Source: Ignavibacteriales bacterium
GTDB taxonomy: Bacteria > Bacteroidota > Ignavibacteria > UBA10030 > UBA8401
Reading direction: 5' to 3'
Length of the DNA: 37,137 nt
Assembly (NCBI GenBank): GCA_016182545.1
Contig: JACPGG010000029.1
Coordinates: forward strand, 24,793-61,929
Below, in pieces: positions 7,506-16,159 of this stretch (the stretch's first letter is position 1; every line of letters begins with the position of its first letter). The notes beneath the pieces are model-generated. The model saw nothing but the letters and a program-made list of their open reading frames with translations, did no database searches and was not told the origin of the DNA. The position numbers and the translations under genes were made by a program.

Positions 7506-8324
7506 CTAATCAATCGTGCCGTTGATGTGTTTCGCGGGATTGATGATATTCATTGATACATCGACAACCGAACGATGGCATGTTGAACAATCTGACGTCA
7601 CCGTCGCAGTAGTATGCCCGGTCGTGGGAAATGCTTTTTCTTTCAACGTCGTTTTCGTTACATCACCGTGGCATGTGCCGCATGCGGTTGCAGCTGGGGC
7701 TGTGTCAGTCCATGTCATGGTCACGTTCAAATTCCCACCATTCCTGTTGCCATGACAGTATGTATTTGTACATGATACATTCGCTGCATTGTAAACAGCG
7801 TTCGATCGGAAAAGAGTTGATGTCGAATCAAACTGAACTTCGGCAAACTGTGTGTTATCAATATGACCTGCAACGTACAATTTCGCCGGCACGGTATGAC
7901 ATTCTTTACACGCCACGGGCGCACCAAGAAGTCCGCCCAGAACATGCTTTTGATGTGCACCGGTACCTCGATACGTCGGTGAATCATTATCTGCCAAATC
8001 ATGAGGTGGTGCAGCATTGACGCTGCCGTGACACGTCGTGCAATTTTCCGGTCCCCCCTGCTTATTGTGGCATGTGTTGCATGATTGACCGGACGTTCCA
8101 CCCGCGTAATTCATTCCGTGGCATTGTTGGCAGGTTGTGATATCGAAATTTTTTGTTTGGATGTACTTCGCATGAAAATTTGAAGATGATGGATTCGTAA
8201 ATCCTTCTCCATGAATTGATACAACCGACTGGGTCGGAATTTTTTCTTCTTTCAATTCACTGCATCCGATCACAAGCATAGATGCGACGAGAATGACGAC
8301 ACTATATGTACAATGTTTCTTCAT
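7506..8324 (-). CDS. Heptaheme lipoprotein with CX4CH...CXXCH domain
   Basis: A 272-residue lipoprotein with lipobox VIGC (Cys21). It has six CXXCH motifs (CQQCH, CNTCH, CTTCH, CKECH, CGTCH, CSTCH) and one CX4CH (CTNTYCH, residues 185-191). The spacing of CX4CH, a W-x-D segment and CGTCHG matches the CxxxxCH...CXXCH domain described from Geobacter outer-surface cytochromes (TIGR01904 as I recall it). The ATG at 8324 overlaps the upstream stop by one base (TAATG), so translation is coupled to the 14-heme gene. A longer frame with an earlier start was rejected because the lipoprotein signal begins at this ATG. Likely role: an outer-membrane-bound electron carrier, possibly at the surface end of a porin-cytochrome conduit. 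Confidence 0.85.
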   Translation of the reverse strand: MKKHCTYSVVILVASMLVIGCSELKEEKIPTQSVVSIHGEGFTNPSSSNFHAKYIQTKNFDITTCQQCHGMNYAGGTSGQSCNTCHNKQGGPENCTTCHGSVNAAPPHDLADNDSPTYRGTGAHQKHVLGGLLGAPVACKECHTVPAKLYVAGHIDNTQFAEVQFDSTSTLFRSNAVYNAANVSCTNTYCHGNRNGGNLNVTMTWTDTAPAATACGTCHGDVTKTTLKEKAFPTTGHTTATVTSDCSTCHRSVVDVSMNIINPAKHINGTID

Positions 8325-9526
8325 TACTTTACACCGTGACAATATCCGCAGAATCCGATACCTGCTTTTCCGTTCGGGCGCGCATTCGCATCTGTATGAC
8401 ATGCATAACAGGTGGCAGCGGCATCTTCATGCCAATCGCCTTCTTTATCTTTCATGAATCCGATCGCGTGTGTCTTTGCCTGCGTCCCCTTCATTCCGTC
8501 ATTATCAAAATGGCAGGTGATACATGTCGGGTCTCCCCCTTCCGTATCATGACATGACATGCAACGTTGAATATCTCTCTTTGCCAACTGCGCATGCGCT
8601 CCGCCGCCGGAACCGACTCCTATCATCGTGAATCCCGGTTTCTCATGGCTCGTCGGAACGACACCACCGAGAGCAACGCTGCCGTTCATATGGCAGTCGG
8701 CGCAGAATTCCTGTTCGCGATGACACGTCTGACAGTCGGATGACTTCCCTTTTGCTTCGATGCCATGGGTGAATTTATAATTTATACTGTGCACCGCTTC
8801 ACCGGCAAGCGCTTGCGATTTATCATTTCCAAAACGTCGGGGTGAGATCAATCCTGCTTTTACACCGCTTGAAAGCTCTGTAAGATTCGTTCCGTCATGA
8901 CATTCAGCGCATGATTCTTCGGTATGGCATGTCTGACAGTTCGCATCGAACGTGCGGAGGTTCATCACCCGCGCATGTTCGCGTTTAAAATTTCCAACTT
9001 GATGTGAAGCGGGACGAAGTGTTGCAAGATTTGTATGACACGCTTCGCATTGATTCGTCGCTTTCACATTGTTGTGGCAGGTGTTGCATGTCGCCATCGA
9101 AGGATTGTTTGCATCGCTCGCAAAATCTGTCTTTTCAAGTCCCTGATGGCAGGTTTCGCATTTCATCCCTTCATCAGCGATATGTTTTTTATGACTGAAG
9201 AGGAGTTCGCGAACGGGATTCGGCAGTGCCTGTTGATTATCATCTGCCGTGTGGCAGAAATTGCATGTCTCGTTCACTTCCTGCTCATGGCAGGATTGAC
9301 ATTCGGTGTGCGTCGGAAGAATGCGGTCGGATGCAAATGCACTCTCATCCGCTTTGTGGCATTGCGCGCATTCGGTTCCCGATTCGGCATGTTTGGCGTG
9401 CGAGAACTTGATCAATTGTTTCTTGTCCGACTGTGAATCTTCACTTGCAACGGCACGACCGCGCCCAACCAGCACGAGACCGATCACTGTAACGACAAAG
9501 CCAAGTATGTAGAGATTTTTTTTCAT
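8324..9526 (-). CDS. 14-heme periplasmic cytochrome c
   Basis: A 400-residue protein with an N-terminal signal or anchor helix (residues 5-22) and fourteen CXXCH motifs, in order CAQCH, CQSCH, CNFCH, CETCH, CNTCH, CEACH, CQTCH, CAECH, CQTCH, CADCH, CMSCH, CITCH, CYACH, CGYCH. The early repeats have the cytochrome c3/c7 pattern, with FSHAKH or FSHKKH before the first heme of each unit. About one heme per 29 residues suggests a wire-like electron carrier. It is encoded directly after the barrel gene and before two lipoprotein cytochromes, so a place in or next to the barrel is plausible, by analogy with MtrA or the Ext/OmaB proteins; no homology to those is claimed. The SD is GAGAAGAG close to the ATG. 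Confidence 0.88.
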   Translation of the reverse strand: MKKNLYILGFVVTVIGLVLVGRGRAVASEDSQSDKKQLIKFSHAKHAESGTECAQCHKADESAFASDRILPTHTECQSCHEQEVNETCNFCHTADDNQQALPNPVRELLFSHKKHIADEGMKCETCHQGLEKTDFASDANNPSMATCNTCHNNVKATNQCEACHTNLATLRPASHQVGNFKREHARVMNLRTFDANCQTCHTEESCAECHDGTNLTELSSGVKAGLISPRRFGNDKSQALAGEAVHSINYKFTHGIEAKGKSSDCQTCHREQEFCADCHMNGSVALGGVVPTSHEKPGFTMIGVGSGGGAHAQLAKRDIQRCMSCHDTEGGDPTCITCHFDNDGMKGTQAKTHAIGFMKDKEGDWHEDAAATCYACHTDANARPNGKAGIGFCGYCHGVK

Positions 9527-9546
9527 TGAACTCTTCTCGGCGGGGC

Positions 9547-9558
9547 GGCGTTAACGCC
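9547..9558. repeat. GGCGTTAACGCC palindrome, copy 1
   Basis: A perfect 12-bp palindrome in the 45-base gap between the barrel gene and the 14-heme gene. The same 12 bases recur between the two tRNA genes at 21432-21443. GC-rich bases flank both copies. It is probably a member of a dispersed palindromic repeat family. Confidence 0.6.
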
Positions 9559-9571
9559 CACATGCCAAACA

Positions 9572-10855
9572 CTAGAACCAATTCATCCGTTCGTTGAACC
9601 AATATGTAAATTTGACGAACAAGCGCATATCGCTGTCGAACTGTGGATTCTGCATCCATTGCAATTGAAGGTCGGTCGACAGTGACTGCATAGGACGATA
9701 CACAGCACCGACATTAAGATTCAAAACTGTATTCGATGGATCTTCTTTGGCATGTTTGTATGAAGCGTAACCAACACCGAGCATGGGTGTCAACATTCGT
9801 TCCATCATCGGATAGACTGCCTGAAGTGAGATACCGTTCAACTCGCCGGCATACCCGAAATTCTGCGTGTAAGAGGCGGAGATAAAATCATACGTTCCGC
9901 CGACAGCAAGACGCTGGCTGTTCTCATCGATATATTCTACATTCGCAAAACGTGCGAAGAGGAATGTCTTTGCCATCGGACGAAATTCCACGCCGCCTTC
10001 GATTTCTTTGGTGCTGTTCACATTGAAAACGGAGAAAATAGAATTGTACGCAACACGCGGTTCGCGGAAGATATATTCGACCGTCGCACTGAATTGATCC
10101 GTCGCCCGAACGCGGGTGAATGCTTGTATCTTGGAAACATCTTCCTTATCAAAATCATATTCCGTCTTTGCCTGAACAAAAACCCGCTCTGCAAAGTCAT
10201 ACTCAGCATCGAGCGATGCCAACTCTTCTGCAAGAGGTAAACTGTTTATCACAACGATCTGTGGATTGAACAACGAGTCGGCACGAACTGCTTCGTATGG
10301 TTTTCTGATCTTCCTTTTATTGGCGTAACTCACTCCGATACTTCCATTTTCTACAGGCGCAATAACAAGTTGTCCACCGAACATCCCGTTATCGCCGATC
10401 CATTGCGACCGGATGTCGCGCGAATGGATGACATTCGTTCCGCCGTAGCCGGTGATATACAATGTATTTTCCCACATGCGCAGATTGACGGTCATGCCGT
10501 CGATCAGTCCGTACCCGGCACCGGCATAAATAAATTGGCGGCCGACAGAGAGATCTGCCAAGCCGCCAATCTTTCTCACCTTCACCAATAAGGAGGAGAC
10601 TCGTAATTCAGGATCAGTAGCAAGAGTGGAACCGAAATCGTTACTGACCATTGCATTCATGTTAAAACTTACATCACCGCTGCCTGCTGTCAAATAGATG
10701 TTTTCATAGGCTCTCAGATATGTCTGTTTCGCAAGCGCCGTATCCCGTCCCTGAAACCCGTAGAGCGAAGTCGTCAACCGTCCGTTGAACAACTGCGCTG
10801 ACGCAGAGAGCGATACAATAAGAAGCGCTATGAAAATTCTGACAACCACGATCAC
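9572..10855 (-). CDS. Outer-membrane beta-barrel in the cytochrome cluster (putative conduit porin)
   Basis: A 427-residue protein with a signal peptide ending SASA-Q and many alternating amphipathic segments (for example LLVKVRKIGGLADLSVGRQF and LRLFVKFTYWF-type strands). It ends in Trp-Phe, and a C-terminal aromatic is the usual signal for outer-membrane barrel insertion. Length and strand density suggest roughly 18-22 strands. There is no heme motif and no N-terminal CXXC pair as in MtrB. It is flanked by a tetraheme cytochrome upstream and 14-, 7- and 6-heme cytochromes downstream, the arrangement expected of a porin-cytochrome conduit. The GTG start overlaps the upstream stop as GTGA. 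The barrel call is firm; conduit function is inferred from neighbours. Confidence 0.8.
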   Translation of the reverse strand: MIVVVRIFIALLIVSLSASAQLFNGRLTTSLYGFQGRDTALAKQTYLRAYENIYLTAGSGDVSFNMNAMVSNDFGSTLATDPELRVSSLLVKVRKIGGLADLSVGRQFIYAGAGYGLIDGMTVNLRMWENTLYITGYGGTNVIHSRDIRSQWIGDNGMFGGQLVIAPVENGSIGVSYANKRKIRKPYEAVRADSLFNPQIVVINSLPLAEELASLDAEYDFAERVFVQAKTEYDFDKEDVSKIQAFTRVRATDQFSATVEYIFREPRVAYNSIFSVFNVNSTKEIEGGVEFRPMAKTFLFARFANVEYIDENSQRLAVGGTYDFISASYTQNFGYAGELNGISLQAVYPMMERMLTPMLGVGYASYKHAKEDPSNTVLNLNVGAVYRPMQSLSTDLQLQWMQNPQFDSDMRLFVKFTYWFNERMNWF

Positions 10856-11364
10856 CCTTTAGGCATCGGATGTTTTATTTCTTCCATCATCTTTTTGAAA
10901 TCGAACTCTTTCATCTCGTGCATCTTCGGTGTATGACATGTCTTGCACATTTTTTCTCCGCCATCAAGGATGAGACCTGCCGCAATCGCTTTCTCTTTGT
11001 TCTCAGGTTTATTATGAATCGCTTTATATCCTGATGCAGCGCCGTGGCATGCCTCGCACTGAACGCCCATTTCCATCTTGAACGATTTTTCTGCAGGTTC
11101 TCCGTACCCCGTCGTATGGCATTCCAAACATTCTTTTGCTTCGGACGCTTTTGCAATCCCTTTTGCCTTTGCATATTCCGCCGCTTTATCGGATTTCAAT
11201 ACATTGAATGCTTCTGCGTGCTTCGATTTTTTCCATGTATCGACCTGTTTCCCCTGCTTCGGTAAATTGTGACACGCACAGGTATTGGTTCCTACGAACT
11301 TATTTTGGGCGACGAGTGGAAGAGCAAATATCACGATCAGGAAAAGGAAAGCATACTTTTTCAT
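10852..11364 (-). CDS. Cytochrome c554-like tetraheme protein with aberrant CXCH motif
   Basis: A 170-residue secreted cytochrome (signal peptide ending LVAQ) of the cytochrome c554-like type. Three normal motifs are present: CLECH (79-83), CEACH (103-107) and CKTCH (140-144). Where relatives have the first motif after a FVG-x-x-x-C start, this protein reads C29-A-C-H32, a CXCH with one residue too few; the codons TGT GCG TGT CAC are plain at 11280-11269. The surrounding SKHAEAF helix that normally supplies a distal ligand is intact. SD AAAGGAG lies 6 bases before the ATG. It is the first gene of the sub-operon that continues into the barrel by a GTGA overlap. Likely role: small periplasmic electron shuttle serving the barrel-associated cytochromes. 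Confidence 0.85.
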   Translation of the reverse strand: MKKYAFLFLIVIFALPLVAQNKFVGTNTCACHNLPKQGKQVDTWKKSKHAEAFNVLKSDKAAEYAKAKGIAKASEAKECLECHTTGYGEPAEKSFKMEMGVQCEACHGAASGYKAIHNKPENKEKAIAAGLILDGGEKMCKTCHTPKMHEMKEFDFKKMMEEIKHPMPKG

Positions 11365-11586
11365 ACCGGTCTCCTTTGAAGTATGTTGTGAGGAGAATAA
11401 GAAAATCTATTAATTATGCGACAAACTATGTGCCGAAAAAGCCAACAAAAAAACGTTGAAATTCACAGCAATCGGTGAATTCTCTTCTTATCATTGAGAA
11501 ATTGTTCATTCTTCTCTTTGCAAAGGTAAGAACGTAAAGGACCAATTTATCTGCTGGGTTATTGCTGCAAGCAACAAAGAGCGTAT
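11365..11586. other. Intergenic region upstream of the conduit sub-operon
   Basis: This 222-base AT-rich gap separates the bc-type genes from the tetraheme/barrel genes and must hold any separate promoter for the latter. I see an inverted repeat AATTCAC-N8-GTGAATT at 11460-11481, followed on the minus strand after six bases by seven Ts. It could be a weak terminator for the upstream gene or a regulator site. No promoter with two convincing boxes was found. Confidence 0.4.
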
Positions 11587-13038
11587 CTATTCCGTTTCCA
11601 CCCTGCGAATGTACAAATACAGTGAAATGACCAATATTGTAATGATCACAGTTGCAATTCCCAATCCCTTTCGCCTGAAATAATATTCATCGATCGAATT
11701 CCGTGCTTCGCCCTGAACAAACCCTGCAACCGTAATCCCCGTTGATACGATCTCCCGGAACTGCTTTTCGTTAAATGAATGAACCATCGTTCTGGACTGG
11801 AGACGTGCCTGATGAGCGTCCCGGAGTTTGAACTTCGCTTCCGATACTTCCATCCCTTTTTGTTCTGCATCAGTGATCAACAGTTCTGCAATTTTTTGTT
11901 GAGACTGCAGACTGTCGATCAACGCACGCATCGTCTTCGCAACAGCGAAGCCTTTCGTATTTTTCGATTCGCTGTGGCACTTGATGCAGATCGCGGAACC
12001 AGACGTGCCGACCAATTCATCCGTCGCGTGTCTTATGTCGTGGTTGCTATGACACGTTTCACATTCAGGTAACTTCTGTTCATCGAACGCTTTCTTGTGG
12101 GGACTTGCAGAAAACAATTCAGCGTTGAGGGCATGACATGTTCCGCATACTTTTGATATCGATTGAACGCCGGGGGGCGTAGCACCATGATTTCCATGAC
12201 AATCATTGCAAGCCGGAGCGGAGAGATCTTTTTTCTCGAGCAACGCAATACCGTGGACACTGAGTTTGAATTTCTCAAACTGATCGGTCGGAATTTTGTA
12301 ATTCTTCAAGTATGCAGCATCGCTGTGGCACTTCGCGCACGTCATCGGAAGATTTGCGGGATAGATCGTGGAGCGCGTGTCGTTAACGGAACGGATGCCA
12401 TGACTGCCGTGACAGCTTGCGCATTCTGCAACCTTAATATCCCCTTTTGCATGTTTCATTCCGTGTACGCTCGTTTTATATTTCTCCATCTGATCGACCG
12501 GAAGCGCCGGATTATATGCACGCATGAACGCCGCACTCGAGTGGCATTGCGAACAGAGTCGCGTAACATTCGACGGATAGACAGGTGATGCAGGATTTCG
12601 TACGCTCACGATCCCATGGGACCCATGGCACGTTGTGCATTGCGCAATGTGTTCTTTCCCGGTAAATGATACTTTTGCGTGTACACTTTTTTGCAATTCA
12701 TCCCATTGATCTGTCTTCAATGACGAACCGTACTTCTTCATGGTCTCGGCGGAACTATGGCACTCTGCACACTTTGTAGAAATAGCATCACCCTTCGGCA
12801 CACCGGCATATCCGTTTTTTTTCGCCATCGCTATATCCATATCGTCCGATTTCGAATCTCCGCCGTGACATGCTGCGCAAGAAATTCCCTTTTTAAAATG
12901 AATATCGACCACAAATTTCTGCGATGGCTCATCCCCTAACCCGGAATGACACACATAACACTGATCGTCAGCCCTCACCACTCGGGCGGAGACCATTACA
13001 GCGAGAATAAACAGAAGGAATGTCCCTGATGTTTTCAT
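11587..13038 (-). CDS. Membrane-anchored 11-heme cytochrome c of the bc-like complex
   Basis: A 483-residue protein: signal peptide, then eleven CXXCH motifs (CYVCH, CAACH, CAECH, CTTCH, CSQCH, CASCH, CAKCH, CNDCH, CGTCH, CETCH, CIKCH), a helical stretch of about 100 residues without hemes, and a C-terminal transmembrane helix ([20 protein letters not shown]). The middle contains repeated units in which CHGSHGI, a Y-P-x-N segment, CHSSAA and an SVHG histidine recur. The ATG at 13038 overlaps the cytochrome b stop as ATGA and has AGGA 8 bases upstream; an ATG nine bases earlier has no SD. Being coupled to cytochrome b and Rieske genes, it probably replaces cytochrome c1/f as electron acceptor in the complex. 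That role is inference. Confidence 0.86.
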   Translation of the reverse strand: MKTSGTFLLFILAVMVSARVVRADDQCYVCHSGLGDEPSQKFVVDIHFKKGISCAACHGGDSKSDDMDIAMAKKNGYAGVPKGDAISTKCAECHSSAETMKKYGSSLKTDQWDELQKSVHAKVSFTGKEHIAQCTTCHGSHGIVSVRNPASPVYPSNVTRLCSQCHSSAAFMRAYNPALPVDQMEKYKTSVHGMKHAKGDIKVAECASCHGSHGIRSVNDTRSTIYPANLPMTCAKCHSDAAYLKNYKIPTDQFEKFKLSVHGIALLEKKDLSAPACNDCHGNHGATPPGVQSISKVCGTCHALNAELFSASPHKKAFDEQKLPECETCHSNHDIRHATDELVGTSGSAICIKCHSESKNTKGFAVAKTMRALIDSLQSQQKIAELLITDAEQKGMEVSEAKFKLRDAHQARLQSRTMVHSFNEKQFREIVSTGITVAGFVQGEARNSIDEYYFRRKGLGIATVIITILVISLYLYIRRVETE

Positions 13039-14114
13039 ACCAGCCATCCTACAATAGTAAGCGTGATTATAAATATCACAATCAATAATCCGAAATACGT
13101 TACTGTTTTATTTCTTTTCCCTTCGGCACTTTTCCGATCCCATATCGGAACCATTGTCCATAACAAGCCACCAAGTCCGAACATCAGTATCCCAAACAAT
13201 TCACCATCGATAAACAGTACGTGTCCGGGAATATATTTCAACGTTTGGAACATGAAAAGAAAATACCACTCCGGCTTTATCCCTGCAGGTGCCGGCATAA
13301 ACGGATCAGCCTTTCTCCCCAATTCCCAGGGAAAATACACCGCGAGAATGGCTAGTATATTCAATACGATCAGCCATAGCAGCAGATCTCTCAACACAAA
13401 ATTCGGAAAGAAAGGCATCTTTTTTATCTCATGTTCCTCAAGATGCTGCATGTGCAACGGTGTGCTCATTCCCTGGATTTGAACAAATAACAAATGGACT
13501 CCGAGCAGAACGGTAAATACGGCGGGGAGTACGGCAACGTGCAGACCGAAGAAGCGTGACAACGTTGCCCCCGTAACATCTTCGCCACCGCGCAAGAAAT
13601 AAAGCATCGGCTCGCCGATAATCGGAATGACGCCGGCAATGTCCGTACCGACCTTCGTTGCGAAGTACGCCAATTCATTCCACGGCAATAAATATCCGCT
13701 GAAACCAAATGTCAGTCCGACAAAGAACATCAGCATACCGGTAAACCATGTCAACTCTCTCGGTTTACGATACGCCCGTTCAAAATAGACGCTGAACATG
13801 TGGATCATTGCAGCAAGAATAAAAAGATTTGCCGCCCAACTGTGAATAGAACGAATCAACCATCCGAACTGAACCTTCGACATGATGAAATGTATGCTTT
13901 CAAACGCTTGATCTTCGCCGCTTTTGTAATACATCAATAGAAGGATTCCCGTTACCACTTGGATGATGAAAAGAAATAATGAAACACCGCCGAAATAGTA
14001 CCAGACCGAATGCCGGTGGACAGGGACATATTTCTTCTTCATAAAATCAATTGCATCGGAAAGATGGAAGCGTTCATCCATCCATTGATACACGCGCGAA
14101 GAGAATTTATTCAT
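13035..14114 (-). CDS. Cytochrome b (b6-like with fused subunit-IV region)
   Basis: Quinol-oxidising cytochrome b of a bc-type complex, 359 residues. The two b-heme histidine pairs are His91/His105 and His192/His207; the 14 and 15 spacing is that of cytochrome b6, not mitochondrial cytochrome b. The Qo-site PEWY motif is at 281-284. The protein joins the b6 part (about 1-215) to a subunit-IV-like part with further membrane helices up to the C-terminus, so it is longer than b6 alone and a little shorter than full cytochrome b. The ATG is preceded by AGGA six bases away. It lies 14 bases after the Rieske gene and overlaps the 11-heme gene by ATGA. Confidence 0.93.
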   Translation of the reverse strand: MNKFSSRVYQWMDERFHLSDAIDFMKKKYVPVHRHSVWYYFGGVSLFLFIIQVVTGILLLMYYKSGEDQAFESIHFIMSKVQFGWLIRSIHSWAANLFILAAMIHMFSVYFERAYRKPRELTWFTGMLMFFVGLTFGFSGYLLPWNELAYFATKVGTDIAGVIPIIGEPMLYFLRGGEDVTGATLSRFFGLHVAVLPAVFTVLLGVHLLFVQIQGMSTPLHMQHLEEHEIKKMPFFPNFVLRDLLLWLIVLNILAILAVYFPWELGRKADPFMPAPAGIKPEWYFLFMFQTLKYIPGHVLFIDGELFGILMFGLGGLLWTMVPIWDRKSAEGKRNKTVTYFGLLIVIFIITLTIVGWLV

Positions 14115-14128
14115 ATTCCATCCTGCTG

Positions 14129-14581
14129 TTAAGATTTATGAATCAGAATATCATCACCTTGCAATGTAACGACAAATGCTTCAAGCGGACGCGGCGGCGG
14201 ACCGGAGACATTCCGCCCGTTGAGATCGTACTTCCCGTTATGGCATGCGCACCATATAAGACCAAAATCATTCCTGTATTGAACCGTGCAATCAAGGTGT
14301 GTGCATGTCGCGGAGAAGGCTTTGAATTCACCGTTTGCATTGCGGATGAGCAGGACAGGCTTTGAACCGAATTTGATGATGGTGCCGCTGTCGTTGGCAA
14401 AATCGGAGATCTTTCCGGCTTTCACGCTTTTCACCACAACTTCGGATTGCTTAGGAGGTTTGAGATAGGAAATGACAGGATAGATTATAGAAGCAAGCCA
14501 TGCAAAAGAGCTGCCCACCAAAATCAGTTTCAAGAAATCACGTTTATCTTTTTGAGTTTCCCGAGCCGGATGTTCCACCAT
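14129..14581 (-). CDS. Rieske [2Fe-2S] protein
   Basis: A 150-residue Rieske subunit of the bc-type complex. A membrane anchor covers about residues 18-40 after a twin-Lys/Arg start (KDKRDF). The cluster-binding motifs are CTHLDC (93-98) and CACHNG (111-116), with the two His and two outer Cys as ligands and the inner Cys pair able to form the usual disulfide. A proline-rich GPPPRPL loop follows, as in typical family members. AAGGAG lies six bases before the ATG. It sits between the NapC-like gene (12 bases upstream) and cytochrome b (14 bases downstream). It passes electrons from the Qo site to a c-type cytochrome, here probably the 11-heme protein. Confidence 0.95.
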   Translation of the reverse strand: MVEHPARETQKDKRDFLKLILVGSSFAWLASIIYPVISYLKPPKQSEVVVKSVKAGKISDFANDSGTIIKFGSKPVLLIRNANGEFKAFSATCTHLDCTVQYRNDFGLIWCACHNGKYDLNGRNVSGPPPRPLEAFVVTLQGDDILIHKS

Positions 14582-14593
14582 ATCAAACTCCTT

Positions 14594-16096
14594 CTATTTT
14601 GGATTATGACAATCGCTGCAATTCATTTCTTTCCAGGAATCGCCGATATCGACGGGATGTTGATACTCGATTCCCGCTATCGATATGCGAAGTTCATCTT
14701 TTTCAAATTGTTGACTGAGGATTGTGTGACACACATTGCAATCCCGTGACAGGATCTTCCCGTCCTGCGTTTGATGTTTGCCGTCATGGCAGCGGAAACA
14801 ACCGGGATAGTACATATGTCCGATATTATCCGGGAATTTCTTCCACGACACTTTCATATCGGGGAAATAATTCCGGTTATAGATCTTTTGTATCTCGCTG
14901 ACCGATTTTTGAATGGATTCTTTCTTGAGAGGAAAGATGTCGGGATATCGCAGCCGATAGTATTCCTCAAATTGAGTTTTGATACTGTCGAGCGCTTTCT
15001 CACGCGACGAGTACGGAAAATCCAGGAGATTGACCGAAAGAGTCTTCGCATCCGGAAGATCGGGATCGATCCATCCAAGATTCATCGCAGTATTCACGGT
15101 TCTTCCCGGCGGACGGTAAATGTGCGTTGGTCTGTTGTGGCAGTCGATGCAATCCATCCTGCGTGTTTCGGTTGCCGCCAATTGTTCGTCGGTCAGCGGA
15201 GCATCAGTGCTCGTATACACTCGTTCGGCGCCGGTCGCCACATCTTTTACCTTTACCCACGGAATCGTCTGTCTGCTTGAATCGGAAGGGGCATAGGTGA
15301 TCTGGTGTCCGATGTTCATATGCCAGTGAATGCCGGAGGTCGGTCCGGCTTCGATGTTACCGCCGCCGATTTTCACCAGTAAGGTCAGGTCCCAGCGCGT
15401 GTTGTTCTTATCGGAAAGGAAGTAATTATTTTTGTGGAGTTTTTCACTGAAGAAATGTTTGGGCCAATGACATTGTTCGCACGTTTCCTGAGCCGGACGC
15501 AGGTTATGGATCGGTGTCGGGACCGGGCGCGGATATTTGTTGAATGCCACCGAATACAATTGGTAGCTGCCGGAGAGTTTCGATTTTACAAAGTAGTTGG
15601 CACCCGACCCGATATGGCACTGAACGCAGCCGACCTTTGCGTGGGGAGAAAATTGGTACGCCGTGTATTCCGGCTCCATTACCGTATGGCATGTTGTGCC
15701 GCAGAATTCATCTGATTCGGTATACTCGTACGCCTGAAAACTTGCAAAGCCGATACTGAACAGAAACGATGCTCCGACAAAGGCAATGAAAAAGAAATTT
15801 TTCCGGTGCTTTGGATTGTTGAAATCGACGGAGGGTAAATGCGTGGAGACATCCCCCGTTTTCAACCGCCGCCGACGCTCCAAAATCATTCCAAGGATAA
15901 TCACTGCAACGCCGAACACCAGCAGCGCGGGAAGGATGACGAACGCAAGAATTCCCATGTACGGTTTTTGATTTGTGCCGAATATTTCCAGCACGAAAAG
16001 AAAGATGACCAACCCAAAACTGATGGTGGCAATTGAAGCACCGATGAGACTCACCGTATTAAAGAATGCGGCTGGGAATATTTTCTTCAGTACCAT
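14594..16096 (-). CDS. NapC/NirT-type membrane heptaheme cytochrome
   Basis: A 500-residue membrane cytochrome with three predicted N-terminal helices (about 16-38, 47-72, 101-121). The first heme motif is CGTTCHTVM (132-140), a CXXXCH with the downstream Met typical of the NapC/NrfH-like quinol dehydrogenases. Six CXXCH motifs follow: CVQCH, CEQCH, CIDCH, CFRCH, CNVCH and CSDCH. Motifs such as MEPEYTAY, SPHAKVGC and PRPVPTPIHNLRPA fit the NapC-like group found with multiheme clusters in Geobacter-type bacteria. It probably exchanges electrons between menaquinol and periplasmic hemes. It is the first gene of the Rieske/cytochrome b set, following the two cytochrome fusions after a 63-base gap with no terminator. 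Confidence 0.9.
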   Translation of the reverse strand: MVLKKIFPAAFFNTVSLIGASIATISFGLVIFLFVLEIFGTNQKPYMGILAFVILPALLVFGVAVIILGMILERRRRLKTGDVSTHLPSVDFNNPKHRKNFFFIAFVGASFLFSIGFASFQAYEYTESDEFCGTTCHTVMEPEYTAYQFSPHAKVGCVQCHIGSGANYFVKSKLSGSYQLYSVAFNKYPRPVPTPIHNLRPAQETCEQCHWPKHFFSEKLHKNNYFLSDKNNTRWDLTLLVKIGGGNIEAGPTSGIHWHMNIGHQITYAPSDSSRQTIPWVKVKDVATGAERVYTSTDAPLTDEQLAATETRRMDCIDCHNRPTHIYRPPGRTVNTAMNLGWIDPDLPDAKTLSVNLLDFPYSSREKALDSIKTQFEEYYRLRYPDIFPLKKESIQKSVSEIQKIYNRNYFPDMKVSWKKFPDNIGHMYYPGCFRCHDGKHQTQDGKILSRDCNVCHTILSQQFEKDELRISIAGIEYQHPVDIGDSWKEMNCSDCHNPK

Positions 16097-16159
16097 ACGC
16101 TATCCCAATATTTTGTTTTCTGAATAGTTCATTTCCTGCCGTTAAGGATCTCAACGACG

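Noticed and set aside
14771-15280. 169-codon plus-strand open frame opposite the NapC-like gene
   Set aside because: It is antisense to a well-supported heme protein and reads as the complement of CXXCH-rich sequence, with no domain and no SD.
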